From contig RHGE01000023.1 of the NCBI GenBank assembly GCA_004296775.1, positions 20,684 through 84,683 on the forward strand: 64,000 nucleotides of DNA, written 5' to 3'. Source of the DNA: Marinilabiliaceae bacterium JC017 (GTDB lineage: Bacteria; Bacteroidota; Bacteroidia; Bacteroidales; Marinilabiliaceae). A program made the position numbers and the translations under genes. Below the pieces are notes generated by a model. The model did no database searches. It was not told where the DNA came from and was given only the letters and a program-made list of their open reading frames with translations. This document shows, piece by piece, positions 42,859-51,550 of this stretch; the stretch's first letter is position 1, and every line of letters begins with the position of its first letter.

Positions 42859-43966
42859 ATGATTACACAAGAACAGATGAAGAGTCTTAGTGGACGCGAG
42901 CTTGCGTTAAGGAGGTATCTTTGACGTCGATCGTAAGAAAGTAGAAATCGACGAAGAAGAAATGCGTTCGCAGGCGCCTGATTTTTGGGATGACACCAAG
43001 AATGCCGAAAAACAGATGAAGAAGCTCCGGGAACTGAAAGCCTGGGTAGGTGCCTATGAGGAGGTGAAAACGGCGGTTGATGATTTGCAGGTGCTCTACG
43101 ACTTCTTTAAAATGGAGGAGGCCGAAGAGAGTGATCTGGATCAACAATATGCTGTTGCCCTTGATTTAATTGAAAAGTTGGAGCTTAAAAACATGTTGCG
43201 CCGTGAGGAGGACAAGATGGGAGCTATCCTTAAAATCAATGCAGGGGCGGGTGGAACCGAAAGCCAGGATTGGGCTTCCATGTTAATGCGGATGTATATT
43301 CGCTGGGGAGAAGCGCATAATTACAAGGTGAAAGAGATGAACTATCAGGCAGGGGATGACGCCGGGATCAAAACGGTAACACTTCAGTTTGAAGGGGAGT
43401 TTGCCTATGGGTACCTCAAGAGTGAAAACGGGGTGCATCGGCTGGTGAGACTTTCGCCGTTTAATGCTGCCAATAAGCGGATGACTTCATTTACCTCAGT
43501 ATTTGTAGTGCCTTTGATTGATGATTCTATTGATGTGGATCTCAATCCTTCTGATATTACCTGGGAGACATTCCGTTCGGGTGGTGCCGGTGGTCAGAAT
43601 GTGAACAAGGTAGAAACCGGAGTGAGGTTGCGCCATGCGCCATCGGGCATTATCATTGAAAATACCGAATCGAGATCACAACTTGGAAACAAGGAGAATG
43701 CCTTGCGTATCCTGAAATCCCAGTTGTATGAGATTGAATTGCGTAAGAAAATGGAGGCCCAAACAAAAATTGAGTCACAGAAAAAGAAGATTGAGTGGGG
43801 CTCACAAATTCGTTCCTATGTACTGCAACCATATAAGATGGTGAAAGATTTGCGTACCAATCATGAAACATCGAATGTGCCGGCCGTATTGGATGGTGAT
43901 TTGGATGACTTTATTAAAGCTTATTTGATGGAGTTCGGTGGTGAAGAGGTATTTGAGGATAATTAA
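42859..43966 (+). CDS. prfB: Peptide chain release factor 2, with programmed +1 frameshift
   Basis: Recognises UGA/UAA and releases the finished peptide. Translation starts at 42859 (MITQEQMKSLSGRELALRRYL), meets an in-frame UGA at 42922-42924, and continues in the +1 frame as DVDRKKVEIDEEE to 43966, about 368 residues in all, the usual RF2 length. The anticodon tripeptide SPF (VRLSPFNAA) and the GGQ loop (GAGGQNVNK) are present. A start at the internal ATG 42962 would delete the N-terminal helices and is rejected. Low RF2 lets ribosomes stall and shift, giving autoregulation. Confidence 0.96.
42910..42925 (+). promoter_or_regulatory. prfB frameshift site (AGGAGG + CTT TGA C)
   Basis: The internal Shine-Dalgarno-like AGGAGG sits three bases before CTT-TGA-C, exactly the classic RF2 signal. 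The shift skips T42922 and continues with GAC. Confidence 0.95.
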
Positions 43967-43972
43967 ATTTTC

Positions 43973-44320
43973 ATGTCTATGATTAAGATATTACACAATC
44001 CTCGTTGTAGTAAAAGCCGGGCAGGACTTAAGTTGCTTGAAGAAAAAGGGATTCAGCCTGAAATTGTAAAATATCTGGATCAGCCGCTTTCAACTCAAGA
44101 GTTGAAGGAGATTCTGGCAATGATGGGGAAACGTCCGACAGATATTTTGCGCACGAATGAAGATCTTTATAAGAAAGCGTACAAAGGCAAGGAGTTGACC
44201 GATGATGAATGGATTGAAGTGATGGTGGCTAATCCGCGCCTGATCGAACGTCCGATTGTTATCAATGGCAATAAAGCCGTGTTGGGGCGTCCGGCCGAAA
44301 ATATAGAGACGATCCTGTAG
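43973..44320 (+). CDS. ArsC/Spx-family glutaredoxin-like reductase
   Basis: 115 residues of the ArsC/YffB/Spx thioredoxin-like fold. The catalytic Cys is in ILHNPRCSKSRAG, the arrangement of glutaredoxin-coupled arsenate reductases (one active Cys, no CxxC). LEEKGIQPEIVKYLDQPLS and ERPIVINGNKAVLGRP are family blocks. It lacks the C-terminal DNA-polymerase-binding features that would make it a transcriptional Spx. Arsenate reduction is the nearest function, but there are no arsenic-resistance neighbours. It starts six bases after prfB; an ATG two codons later is an alternative start. Confidence 0.85.
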   Translation: MSMIKILHNPRCSKSRAGLKLLEEKGIQPEIVKYLDQPLSTQELKEILAMMGKRPTDILRTNEDLYKKAYKGKELTDDEWIEVMVANPRLIERPIVINGNKAVLGRPAENIETIL

Positions 44321-44345
44321 GTTTAAGAAATATAGAGTTATTAAC

Positions 44346-44378
44346 AGAGGGCTGCCCCGTGAAGGTAGCTCTCTTTTT
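44346..44378 (+). terminator. Terminator after the ArsC-like gene
   Basis: Imperfect 11 bp stem AGAGGGCTGCC / GGTAGCTCTCT with five T residues after it. Confidence 0.75.
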
Positions 44379-44592
44379 GTTACCTGATGTTTCAAATTCA
44401 AATAAGCATCTGCTGGTTCGTCCTTAAGAAGCATTAAACTATCCAGGTAATTGTTGAATTCAGGAGCTGCATTAAATCTGATTATCCGGGCATTTATTAT
44501 ATGGAAGGGACGCTTGTTGAGAATAGACCAGTGCAAAAACAGAGGCTTTAATATATTCACTTTAGTTTGATGTAAAGCAGGCGATTTGCTTA

Positions 44593-45627
44593 TTAGAAAA
44601 ACGATCCGCCAAGAGAGAATTGTGGCAAGTCTTGGGGTTGGTGGGTGTGTTTGCAAACAATTCTATCAATAAGCCGGGCAGTTATATTGGGGTAATGAAC
44701 AGGAACGCTTGCTTTAGAATGGAGCCACTGTCCAAAGGTAACCTTGTTTGCTGTGGTTAATCCGTTTAATACCGTCACGTGCATCGATTTTAGCATGGCG
44801 GCATTGCACTGTTGTTCGTATTGATTTTTCATTGGAATTACACATAGTTTTTTACAGAGGAAGAGTGTTTCGGCAGGTGTTTCAAATCCAGCTGTGCAAA
44901 ACACTCCTTTTCCACTGCACATACTTTCTGTGAATTTTTCTTTGTTCACCGGAAAAACATGGATGTTATTGGTGCTATAAGGAATATTGCTGTGTTTTGA
45001 AAAAATATTGAATTGTTCGTCAGGGAATTGTCTCAGAAAGTTAATAATGGGTAAATCGGCATAGGCCGGAAGATAAACCGTGTAGTGATTGTTGTTGATC
45101 ATTGGTGCCGATCTTACATCACTGCGGATGACAGGCGTGGAAATGTTTTTATCCAATTGAAGAAAATGAAAGCCATAAGCATTACTAACCGGGGCATAAT
45201 ATTTTAAGGCCAAAAGGCCAATAAGATCTTTATTTTGTGGTTTGGGTGCTTTCGGATGTAACACTGCTGACTGGTGGCTGATTCCGATACACGGGACATT
45301 TCGCAGTTTGCAGGCCCAGGCAGAAATAGGTTCGAAATCATTTAACACCAAGTCGTATTTTTCAACCGGTAATTGACTGATTTCACGCATCAGCTTCTTG
45401 AAGCGAATGTTTTTGAGGGTGGCTAAAATATCTACGCCACCTTTTTTGCCAAAGATGAAACTTAGGCCTCTCAATCGGTAAGTGACGTTCCATGGTAATT
45501 TCAAGTCGCATTGGTTACCGCTGAGCAAAAGGTCTACCTCGCCGTGCTTCTGCAATTCAGGAATGACTTCAAAGGCGCGGGCAATATGCCCATTACCGGT
45601 TCCTTGTATGGCATATAGTATTTTCAT
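44593..45627 (-). CDS. Glycosyltransferase (GT-B, MurG-like fold)
   Basis: 344 residues. It opens with ILYAIQGTGNGHIARAFEVIP, the glycine loop and His of MurG/GT28-type nucleotide-sugar transferases. The C-terminal Rossmann half has GVFCTAGFETPAETLFLCKKLCVIPMKNQYEQQCNA, the donor-binding motif of the same superfamily. I recognise the fold but not the acceptor. It is transcribed just after the LpxH-like gene (36-base gap), which hints at lipid-linked sugar transfer in the envelope. Known relatives are annotated only as glycosyltransferases. Confidence 0.82.
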   Translation of the reverse strand: MKILYAIQGTGNGHIARAFEVIPELQKHGEVDLLLSGNQCDLKLPWNVTYRLRGLSFIFGKKGGVDILATLKNIRFKKLMREISQLPVEKYDLVLNDFEPISAWACKLRNVPCIGISHQSAVLHPKAPKPQNKDLIGLLALKYYAPVSNAYGFHFLQLDKNISTPVIRSDVRSAPMINNNHYTVYLPAYADLPIINFLRQFPDEQFNIFSKHSNIPYSTNNIHVFPVNKEKFTESMCSGKGVFCTAGFETPAETLFLCKKLCVIPMKNQYEQQCNAAMLKSMHVTVLNGLTTANKVTFGQWLHSKASVPVHYPNITARLIDRIVCKHTHQPQDLPQFSLGGSFF

Positions 45628-45663
45628 GGATTTGATTTTTGTTAGAGGTTAGTGAATAGATTA

Positions 45664-46527
45664 TTAACTGCTTACTACATCTCTGAACATGGCCCTAAAC
45701 AATTTTTTCTCCGAGGGATATACAAAGTCTTCCCTGATGGCCGGCTCATCCTCCAAAGGCGCTGCTGTTGATTCGTCATAAAACTTTAAGTGCCACTCGT
45801 TATTGTAGTATTCCAGGGCTGATAGATTTTCTACCCAATCGCCTGAGTTCAGGTAAACCACCGAACCGGCATGATTTGTAATGGTTTTGTTTTCCGGCCA
45901 ATGAATGTGACCGCAAATGGCGTAGTCGTATCCTTTTTTTATGGCCAGGTCAGCCACTGTGCGTTCAAAACGGGTGGTGAGTGATTTTGTTCCTTTTACC
46001 GCGTTTTTGATATCGCGGGATAGGGATATTTTACGCTGTCCAAAGATGTTTAATAACCCGTTTACAAATCGATTGATGATGGTAAGTATGCCATATCCTT
46101 TGGCTCCCAGCTTGGCCAGCCATTTGGAATGGTGCATTACCACATCGAAAACATCACCGTGAAAGATCCATGTTTTTTTACCATCCAGATTTAAAACCAC
46201 TTTATTCTCGATAGCAAAGTCACCAAAGCGAAGCCCCACAAAGCGCCGGAGGGCTTCATCGTGGTTGCCTGGGATGTAAAAAACTTTTGTGCCACGATCA
46301 AGCATTTTTAGGATCTGACGAATCAGTTTCAGGTGACTTTTCGGGAAGAAAGATTTGCTAAACTGCCAGATGTCAATAATGTCGCCGTTGAGAACTAATA
46401 ATTCGGGGGAGATACTTTTCAGATAGTTTAGCAATTCGTTGGCTTTGCAGCCATAGGTGCCCATGTGGATGTCAGAAATTACAACAGCTTTTATTGCACG
46501 GACCCGGGCATTTTTGTCGCTTCTCAT
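45664..46527 (-). CDS. LpxH-like calcineurin-family metallophosphoesterase
   Basis: 287 residues with the metallophosphoesterase motifs: AVVISDIHMGTYG (D-x-H), LVLNGDIIDIW (GDxxD), IPGNHDEALRRF (GNHD) and CGHIHWPEN (GHxH), plus HGDVFD. The His/Trp layout resembles UDP-2,3-diacylglucosamine pyrophosphatase (LpxH) but with an insertion at about 135-180. Lipid A synthesis is one possibility; release of a lipid-linked sugar with the downstream transferase is another. A signal peptide is absent, so it is cytoplasmic. Confidence 0.85.
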   Translation of the reverse strand: MRSDKNARVRAIKAVVISDIHMGTYGCKANELLNYLKSISPELLVLNGDIIDIWQFSKSFFPKSHLKLIRQILKMLDRGTKVFYIPGNHDEALRRFVGLRFGDFAIENKVVLNLDGKKTWIFHGDVFDVVMHHSKWLAKLGAKGYGILTIINRFVNGLLNIFGQRKISLSRDIKNAVKGTKSLTTRFERTVADLAIKKGYDYAICGHIHWPENKTITNHAGSVVYLNSGDWVENLSALEYYNNEWHLKFYDESTAAPLEDEPAIREDFVYPSEKKLFRAMFRDVVSS

Positions 46528-46651
46528 AACTTGACGGATAACTTAATTTGTTTCCGGCAAGATTAAGGGATGTATGAGAACTTATTATTAAGGGGGTGAG
46601 AAGAATAGGTCAACTTGTAATAATGTTGCACCAGGAATTAAAAGATGAATT

Positions 46652-46690
46652 AACACTCCGGTAATGCATCATTGCCGGAGTGTTATTATT
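46652..46690 (-). terminator. Hairpin between LpxH-like and PhnW-like genes
   Basis: Ten-base stem AACACTCCGG / CCGGAGTGTT with only a weak T-rich tail (TAATTC on the minus strand, ATTATTT on the plus). Probably a terminator for the PhnW-like gene, but the orientation is not certain. Confidence 0.55.
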
Positions 46691-46740
46691 TAGCTTTTCT
46701 GTTTTCAACTGCAGGCTTAAGAAGTATTGAGAAGAAGGGA

Positions 46741-47421
46741 TTAAAATGCCATCGGTTCAATTTCCGGTCGTCTGTGCCACAGGGCTTTTTGCCAGTAACC
46801 ATACAGGTCATACAAAGAGGACCGGGAGTTGCCTTCGGTTTGTACCAGGCGACTTCTACGTGCAAGAATAAATGATTGTAAATCGGTATGGTCGGTGCAG
46901 CCAATCAGGTAGTCGATGTTATAGCGTTTCACATCGTTAATGGGTATGGATTTGCTGTTGCTGTTAACAATAAATCCAATGCGCCATTTTTCGGTCAACT
47001 TCCCAAGTTGCATTAATTCTTTGGATGTGATGGAAGAGGCCGGTGAAAACGAGATGATGATATGAGAAATGTTGCCTTTTGCGGTCATCAGGTCATCAAT
47101 GACTTTCCAGTTGTCATAGGTGGAGGTGGTTTCAACAATACTATAAGTAATGTCGTGGTGAAGGCATAATTCCACTGTTTTTGTGGTATCTGCTCCGGTA
47201 TTTATGATAATTACTTCCTTCTCTAACGGGACCACTGATGATAAAACTGTTTCAAGCGCAAATGCATTATTACGGTTAAAAATCATCGGTTCATAACCGG
47301 TTTGGTAGAAATTGTCATGGCTGATGTCATTTCTGAAAACATCATTCATTAAGGCGTTTCCAATGGTGCTGTCGGATAAAATGTTCTCGTGGAACATCAT
47401 AGGGTTATTCAGCGCTTGCAT
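46741..47421 (-). CDS. Truncated PhnW-like aminotransferase pseudoenzyme
   Basis: 226 residues co-linear with the N-terminal two thirds of 2-aminoethylphosphonate-pyruvate transaminase (PhnW). Shared order: NAFALETVLSSVVP, EVIIINTGAD, SHIIISFSPASS, WRIGFIVNS, IDYLIGCTDHTD, FILARRSRLVQTEGNSRSS and LYDLYGYW. The PLP aspartate of the VDAMSSFGG block is Asn153, and the PLP lysine of SANKCIQG is missing (GCTDHTDL, 174-181). The protein stops where the C-terminal domain would begin. A TATTTTTG promoter precedes it. It cannot be a normal PLP enzyme. A binding or regulatory role is inferred; decay is the alternative, though the frame is intact. Confidence 0.82.
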   Translation of the reverse strand: MQALNNPMMFHENILSDSTIGNALMNDVFRNDISHDNFYQTGYEPMIFNRNNAFALETVLSSVVPLEKEVIIINTGADTTKTVELCLHHDITYSIVETTSTYDNWKVIDDLMTAKGNISHIIISFSPASSITSKELMQLGKLTEKWRIGFIVNSNSKSIPINDVKRYNIDYLIGCTDHTDLQSFILARRSRLVQTEGNSRSSLYDLYGYWQKALWHRRPEIEPMAF

Positions 47422-47459
47422 ATCATCAACAATTTGAAGAGGTTAAACTTTCTTTGGTG

Positions 47460-47467
47460 CAAAAATA
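47460..47467 (-). promoter_or_regulatory. -7 box TATTTTTG of the PhnW-like gene
   Basis: Exact TAnnTTTG on the minus strand, 38 bases before the ATG. It argues that the gene is still transcribed. Confidence 0.5.
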
Positions 47468-47655
47468 CGTTGCCAATACACGCTTCTTGTTAGCTGCAAA
47501 TTAGGCCTGTGTTAAGCTTGTTTTAATAATGACAATTGATTAGTTGAATACACGTAACAAATGTATTCGATTTTTTAAGCCGGATTGATCGTGTTAACCA
47601 AATGATAGGTTGGATTCGTCAAGTTTATTCAGCCTTCATTAGCTTAATTAATTCC

Positions 47656-47663
47656 TATCTTTG
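47656..47663 (+). promoter_or_regulatory. -7 box TATCTTTG of priA
   Basis: Exact TAnnTTTG, 19 bases before the ATG at 47683. It lies inside the longer open frame from 47602 and decides the start. Confidence 0.65.
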
Positions 47664-47682
47664 CGCCGTTCTTGGAAGAATT

Positions 47683-50148
47683 ATGAAACAATTATTTGCT
47701 GATATTATATTGCCGGTTCCTTTACCTCAGTTGTTTACCTATGAAGTGGAAGAGGAATATGGCGGAATGATTGCTGTGGGGAAACGGGTAGTGGTGCCTT
47801 TTGGGCGGAAGAAATTATATTCGGGCATTGTGCATCGGGTACACGAAGAAAAACCTACTGCATATGAAACCAAACCAATAGTTTCGGTTTTGGATTCCGA
47901 GCCAGTGGTCAATAGGAATCAGATTCGTTTCTGGGAATGGTTGGCGGATTATTATCAGTGCACATTGGGCGAAGTGCTAAAAGCAGCTTTGCCGTCAGGT
48001 TTGAAACTGGAGAGTGAAACCCGGATTATTTACAATGATGAATTTGAGGCTGATCGTGCATTATCGAGTCGGGTAAGTCGTGTGTTGGACATTATTGCCG
48101 CGAAAAAGATGTGTACAATACAAGAGGTAAACCAGATTTCCGGTCTTAATAATTGCTTGCCCATCTTAAAACAACTGCTCGAATATGAAGCCATCTTTAT
48201 CAATGAACGGTTAAAAGAGAGCTATCGTGCTAAAACAGAAAAAATCGTCACGCTTGCTCCTGAGATGGGTAATGAGCCTATCTTGGAAGGAGTATTTAAA
48301 AAGCTTGAACGAGCGCCAAAGCAATTGGCTCTTTTGATGGCTTTCATCGTGGAATGCGGGGGCCTTAATAAGGCGATTGAAGGCGGTAGTGTGAGAAGGA
48401 TTCATCTTCTGAAAAAAGCCAGTTCAACAGGTGGGGTTCTTAAAGAGTTGTTGAATAAGGGGATATTGAGCCAATCAGAAGTGGAAATCGGGCGTTTGGA
48501 TTTAGCTCCAACCGATATCCAGGAGATAAAGGCCCTTACGGCTGAACAACAGAGTGCCATAGGGGCGATTCAAAAGCAGTTCACCGAAAAAGAGGTGGTA
48601 TTGCTTCATGGTGTCACCTCCAGTGGAAAAACAGAAATATACATTCACTTAATCGAAGCGTGTCTGAAGAAAGGGCAGCAGGTGTTGTACCTGTTACCTG
48701 AAATTGCTTTGACGACACAAATTACCAATCGGTTAAAAAAACATTTTGGCAATCAGCTGGGGATTTATCACTCAAAATTCAGTGATGCGGAACGGGTTGA
48801 GGTGTGGAATAATTTGCTTAAAGGGGATGGTTATAAAGTAATCATCGGGGTGCGTTCTTCTGTCTTTTTGCCGTTTAGTAATCTGGGATTAATTGTTGTT
48901 GACGAAGAACATGAGAATAGTTATAAACAATTCGATCCGGCGCCCCGTTATCATGCTCGTGATGCGGCGGTGGTTTTAGCTCGTTTTCATAAGGCGAAAA
49001 CGTTGTTGGGAACAGCAACACCCTCTATTGAATCCTATTATAACGCGCAGCACGGTAAGTATGGATTGGTGGAATTATTAACACGTTATGAAGGCATTAA
49101 AATGCCTCAGATTATTGCTGTCAATACCCGGGAGGCCTATAGGAAGAAACAGATGAAGTCTCATTTTAGTCCGGTGCTATTAAATCATATGGAGGAGGCA
49201 TTCGCCAGAAACGAGCAAGTTATTCTGTTCCAAAACCGGCGGGGTTTTGCTCCCTTTGTAGAGTGTAACCAGTGTGCTTGGGTGCCAAAATGCAAGCATT
49301 GTGATGTAAGCATGACCTATCATAAGCACCTGAACCAATTGGTTTGTCATTATTGTAATTATTCACTTAGTCTGCCGGAGCGATGTCCGGCTTGTGGTAC
49401 GCCGGGTTTAGAAACCAAAGGATTTGGTACAGAAAAGATTGAAGAAGAGATTAAGCAGATTTTTCCTGAGCAGAAAGTTGCCCGGATGGACTTGGATACC
49501 ACCCGGAGTAAGAAGGCTTACGAAAAGCTGATTTTTCAATATGAACAGAAAGAGATCGATATTCTTATCGGTACCCAGATGATCAGTAAGGGACTGGACT
49601 TTGAGAATGTGAGTCTCGTGGGGATTCTGAATGCCGATAATATGCTGAATTATCCTGATTTCAGGGCTTTTGAAAGAAGCTTTCAGTTGATGGCCCAGGT
49701 GAGTGGGAGGGCCGGACGAAAAAACAAACAGGGATTAGTTATTTTGCAAACCTCCAACCCCAACCATCCCGTGATTATTGATGTTATTAACAATAATTTC
49801 TTAAATAATTTTACTACCCAGATTGAAGAACGGGAGCTGTTTAAGTATCCGCCGTTTTATCGCCTAATTAATATTAGCATCAAGCACAAGGACGCGCAGA
49901 AAACAAATAAGGCGGCTTATCTCTTAGGAGAGCAACTGCGCCATTTGTTGGGGAATAGAGTACTGGGGCCTCAGGCGCCACCGGTGGGGCGTATTCAAAA
50001 TCTTTTCATCAAGAAGATCATGCTCAAAGTAGAGCGTAGGGCTTCCTCGGCAAAAGTCAAGCAACTGGTGCGGGAAGTCATATTTTCACTTACCGCTCAA
50101 CAGGAGTTTCGGTCTGTTCTTTTTCAAATTGATGTCGATCCGATGTAA
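47683..50148 (+). CDS. priA: Primosomal replication protein N' (helicase PriA)
   Basis: Restarts stalled replication forks. 821 residues from MKQLFADIILPVPLP. The N-terminal 3'-DNA-binding domain (PLPQLFTYEV, VGKRVVVPFG) leads to helicase motif I HGVTSSGKTEIYIHL, motif II VVDEEHENSYKQ and motif III GTATPS. Zinc-binding cysteines are CNQCAWVPKCKHC and CHYCNYSLSLPERCPACG. Motifs IV-VI include ILIGTQMISKGLDF and AQVSGRAGR. All are intact. A longer frame beginning at 47602 is rejected because the promoter box lies within it. Confidence 0.97.
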   Translation: MKQLFADIILPVPLPQLFTYEVEEEYGGMIAVGKRVVVPFGRKKLYSGIVHRVHEEKPTAYETKPIVSVLDSEPVVNRNQIRFWEWLADYYQCTLGEVLKAALPSGLKLESETRIIYNDEFEADRALSSRVSRVLDIIAAKKMCTIQEVNQISGLNNCLPILKQLLEYEAIFINERLKESYRAKTEKIVTLAPEMGNEPILEGVFKKLERAPKQLALLMAFIVECGGLNKAIEGGSVRRIHLLKKASSTGGVLKELLNKGILSQSEVEIGRLDLAPTDIQEIKALTAEQQSAIGAIQKQFTEKEVVLLHGVTSSGKTEIYIHLIEACLKKGQQVLYLLPEIALTTQITNRLKKHFGNQLGIYHSKFSDAERVEVWNNLLKGDGYKVIIGVRSSVFLPFSNLGLIVVDEEHENSYKQFDPAPRYHARDAAVVLARFHKAKTLLGTATPSIESYYNAQHGKYGLVELLTRYEGIKMPQIIAVNTREAYRKKQMKSHFSPVLLNHMEEAFARNEQVILFQNRRGFAPFVECNQCAWVPKCKHCDVSMTYHKHLNQLVCHYCNYSLSLPERCPACGTPGLETKGFGTEKIEEEIKQIFPEQKVARMDLDTTRSKKAYEKLIFQYEQKEIDILIGTQMISKGLDFENVSLVGILNADNMLNYPDFRAFERSFQLMAQVSGRAGRKNKQGLVILQTSNPNHPVIIDVINNNFLNNFTTQIEERELFKYPPFYRLINISIKHKDAQKTNKAAYLLGEQLRHLLGNRVLGPQAPPVGRIQNLFIKKIMLKVERRASSAKVKQLVREVIFSLTAQQEFRSVLFQIDVDPM

Positions 50149-50385
50149 ATTATTGTGGGATAGATAACCGGGGTGTGTTTTTGTTATAAATGATAAAGGT
50201 TGGTTGAATTTATTATAACGAATTTATAATGGAGTACATCCACCTCTCAATACGGGGGTGCACCTACCCCTCGATAAAGCGGTTTACTTGCTTACTATAT
50301 TGGGTTGCATTCTCTTATAAGAGGCTTTGTAGAGGAATTTGTACCCGGGAAGTTTTGAGGATATAAAAGGAATATCATTTTTTTC
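50149..50385. other. Intergenic region between priA and hldE1
   Basis: About 240 bases with a small GGGGT-GCACCT-ACCCC hairpin near 50255 that lacks a T tract. No gene or clear terminator. Confidence 0.5.
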
Positions 50386-50393
50386 TATCTTTG
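50386..50393 (+). promoter_or_regulatory. -7 box TATCTTTG of rfaE1
   Basis: Exact TAnnTTTG, 19 bases before the ATG; same sequence and spacing as at priA. Confidence 0.6.
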
Positions 50394-50412
50394 GCCCTAA
50401 ATTTTTTATTCA

Positions 50413-51417
50413 ATGAGTGTCCAGGATCTTAAAGATATTTTTGAAGGATTTAAGAAATTACGCATCCTTGTGATAGGAGATGTGATGATTGATTCCTACT
50501 TGTGGGGTGATGTAAGCAGGATTTCTCCCGAGGCTCCGGTGCCCATAATTGCCGCTACAAGCAGGGAAAACAGGTTAGGTGGTGCTGCCAATGTAGCATT
50601 AAATGTGCAGGCCTTAGGGGCCATTCCGATACTTTGCTCGGTTATTGGTAAGGATGATAATGGAGAGGTTTTGTTGAATCTTCTGGATAAAGGAGGTTTA
50701 GTAAACGAGGGCATGGTGACGACTTCAAAGCGGGCAACAACTGTTAAGACCCGTATTATCAGTCAAAATCAGCATCTGTTAAGAGTGGATGAGGAAATTG
50801 AAAGCCCGCTGAATAATGAGTTGGAAGAGCGTTTGTTTCTCAGAGCGGAAAGAATGTTGGAATCTTATAAGATTGATGCCATTATTTTTGAGGATTACGA
50901 CAAAGGAGTCATTACCCCTGGACTGATTGAAAAAGTGGTGACAACTGCTAAAGAAAAGGGCATCCCCACCTTGGTGGATCCGAAGAAGAGAAATTTCCTG
51001 GACTATAAAGGTGTGACTTTTTTCAAACCAAACTTTAAAGAGTTTAAAGAAGGTTTAAAGCTTGATATTCACAAAAATCAACAAGATGAAATGGTGACTG
51101 CAGCCACCCGGTTTCAGAAAGACCAGAGTATCCGCATGTTGATGGTTACAATGGCTGAAAAAGGAGTTTTCATTCAGAGTGATAGCAAGCACCAGTTTAT
51201 ACCTGCTGAAGTACGTGATATCTCTGATGTGTCAGGTGCCGGAGATACGGTTATTAGTGTGAGTGCATTGTGTTTAGCAAGTGGTATGGAGCCGCATCTT
51301 GTGGCCCGTATAGCCAATATGGCCGGCGGGTTGGTGTGTGAATCACCTGGCGTGGTACCTGTTGATAAAGCCAAGTTGATAGAGGAGTGTGTGGATAAAA
51401 AAATATTGTCGGAGTAA
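50413..51417 (+). CDS. rfaE1: D-glycero-beta-D-manno-heptose-7-phosphate kinase
   Basis: Phosphorylates heptose-7-phosphate at C1 on the way to ADP-heptose for LPS. 334 residues, PfkB/ribokinase fold: ILVIGDVMIDSYLWGDVSRISPEAPVPI near the start, RLGGAANVALNVQALGA, and the catalytic motif SDVSGAGDTVIS near 275. This is the N-terminal half of E. coli HldE; the C-terminal half is the separate gene at 33607-34101, 17 kb away. parA follows with its own promoter. Confidence 0.94.
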   Translation: MSVQDLKDIFEGFKKLRILVIGDVMIDSYLWGDVSRISPEAPVPIIAATSRENRLGGAANVALNVQALGAIPILCSVIGKDDNGEVLLNLLDKGGLVNEGMVTTSKRATTVKTRIISQNQHLLRVDEEIESPLNNELEERLFLRAERMLESYKIDAIIFEDYDKGVITPGLIEKVVTTAKEKGIPTLVDPKKRNFLDYKGVTFFKPNFKEFKEGLKLDIHKNQQDEMVTAATRFQKDQSIRMLMVTMAEKGVFIQSDSKHQFIPAEVRDISDVSGAGDTVISVSALCLASGMEPHLVARIANMAGGLVCESPGVVPVDKAKLIEECVDKKILSE

Positions 51418-51482
51418 ACCTTGAGGTTTTCTTTGCGTATTGAGTTTTTTACCAATGTGAAGCCAGAAAAATTATAATTCAT

Positions 51483-51490
51483 TAACTTTG
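51483..51490 (+). promoter_or_regulatory. -7 box TAACTTTG of parA
   Basis: Exact TAnnTTTG, 60 bases before the ATG at 51551. It overlaps the TTG of the longer open frame and thus rules that start out. Confidence 0.55.
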
Positions 51491-51550
51491 GCTTTCGGAA
51501 AAAAAATGCCATTTTGTGGCACCTTACCAGAAAATTATAAATACCTAAAT

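Noticed and set aside
42962..43966. prfB starting at the internal ATG 42962
   Set aside because: The programmed frameshift site upstream and the full RF2 length show the true start at 42859.
44090..44656. 188-codon minus-strand frame over arsC and the intergenic region
   Set aside because: It overlaps both an ArsC-like gene and a glycosyltransferase and has no domain of its own.
47602..47682. Upstream start for priA
   Set aside because: The TATCTTTG promoter lies inside that extension and the residues are not PriA-like.
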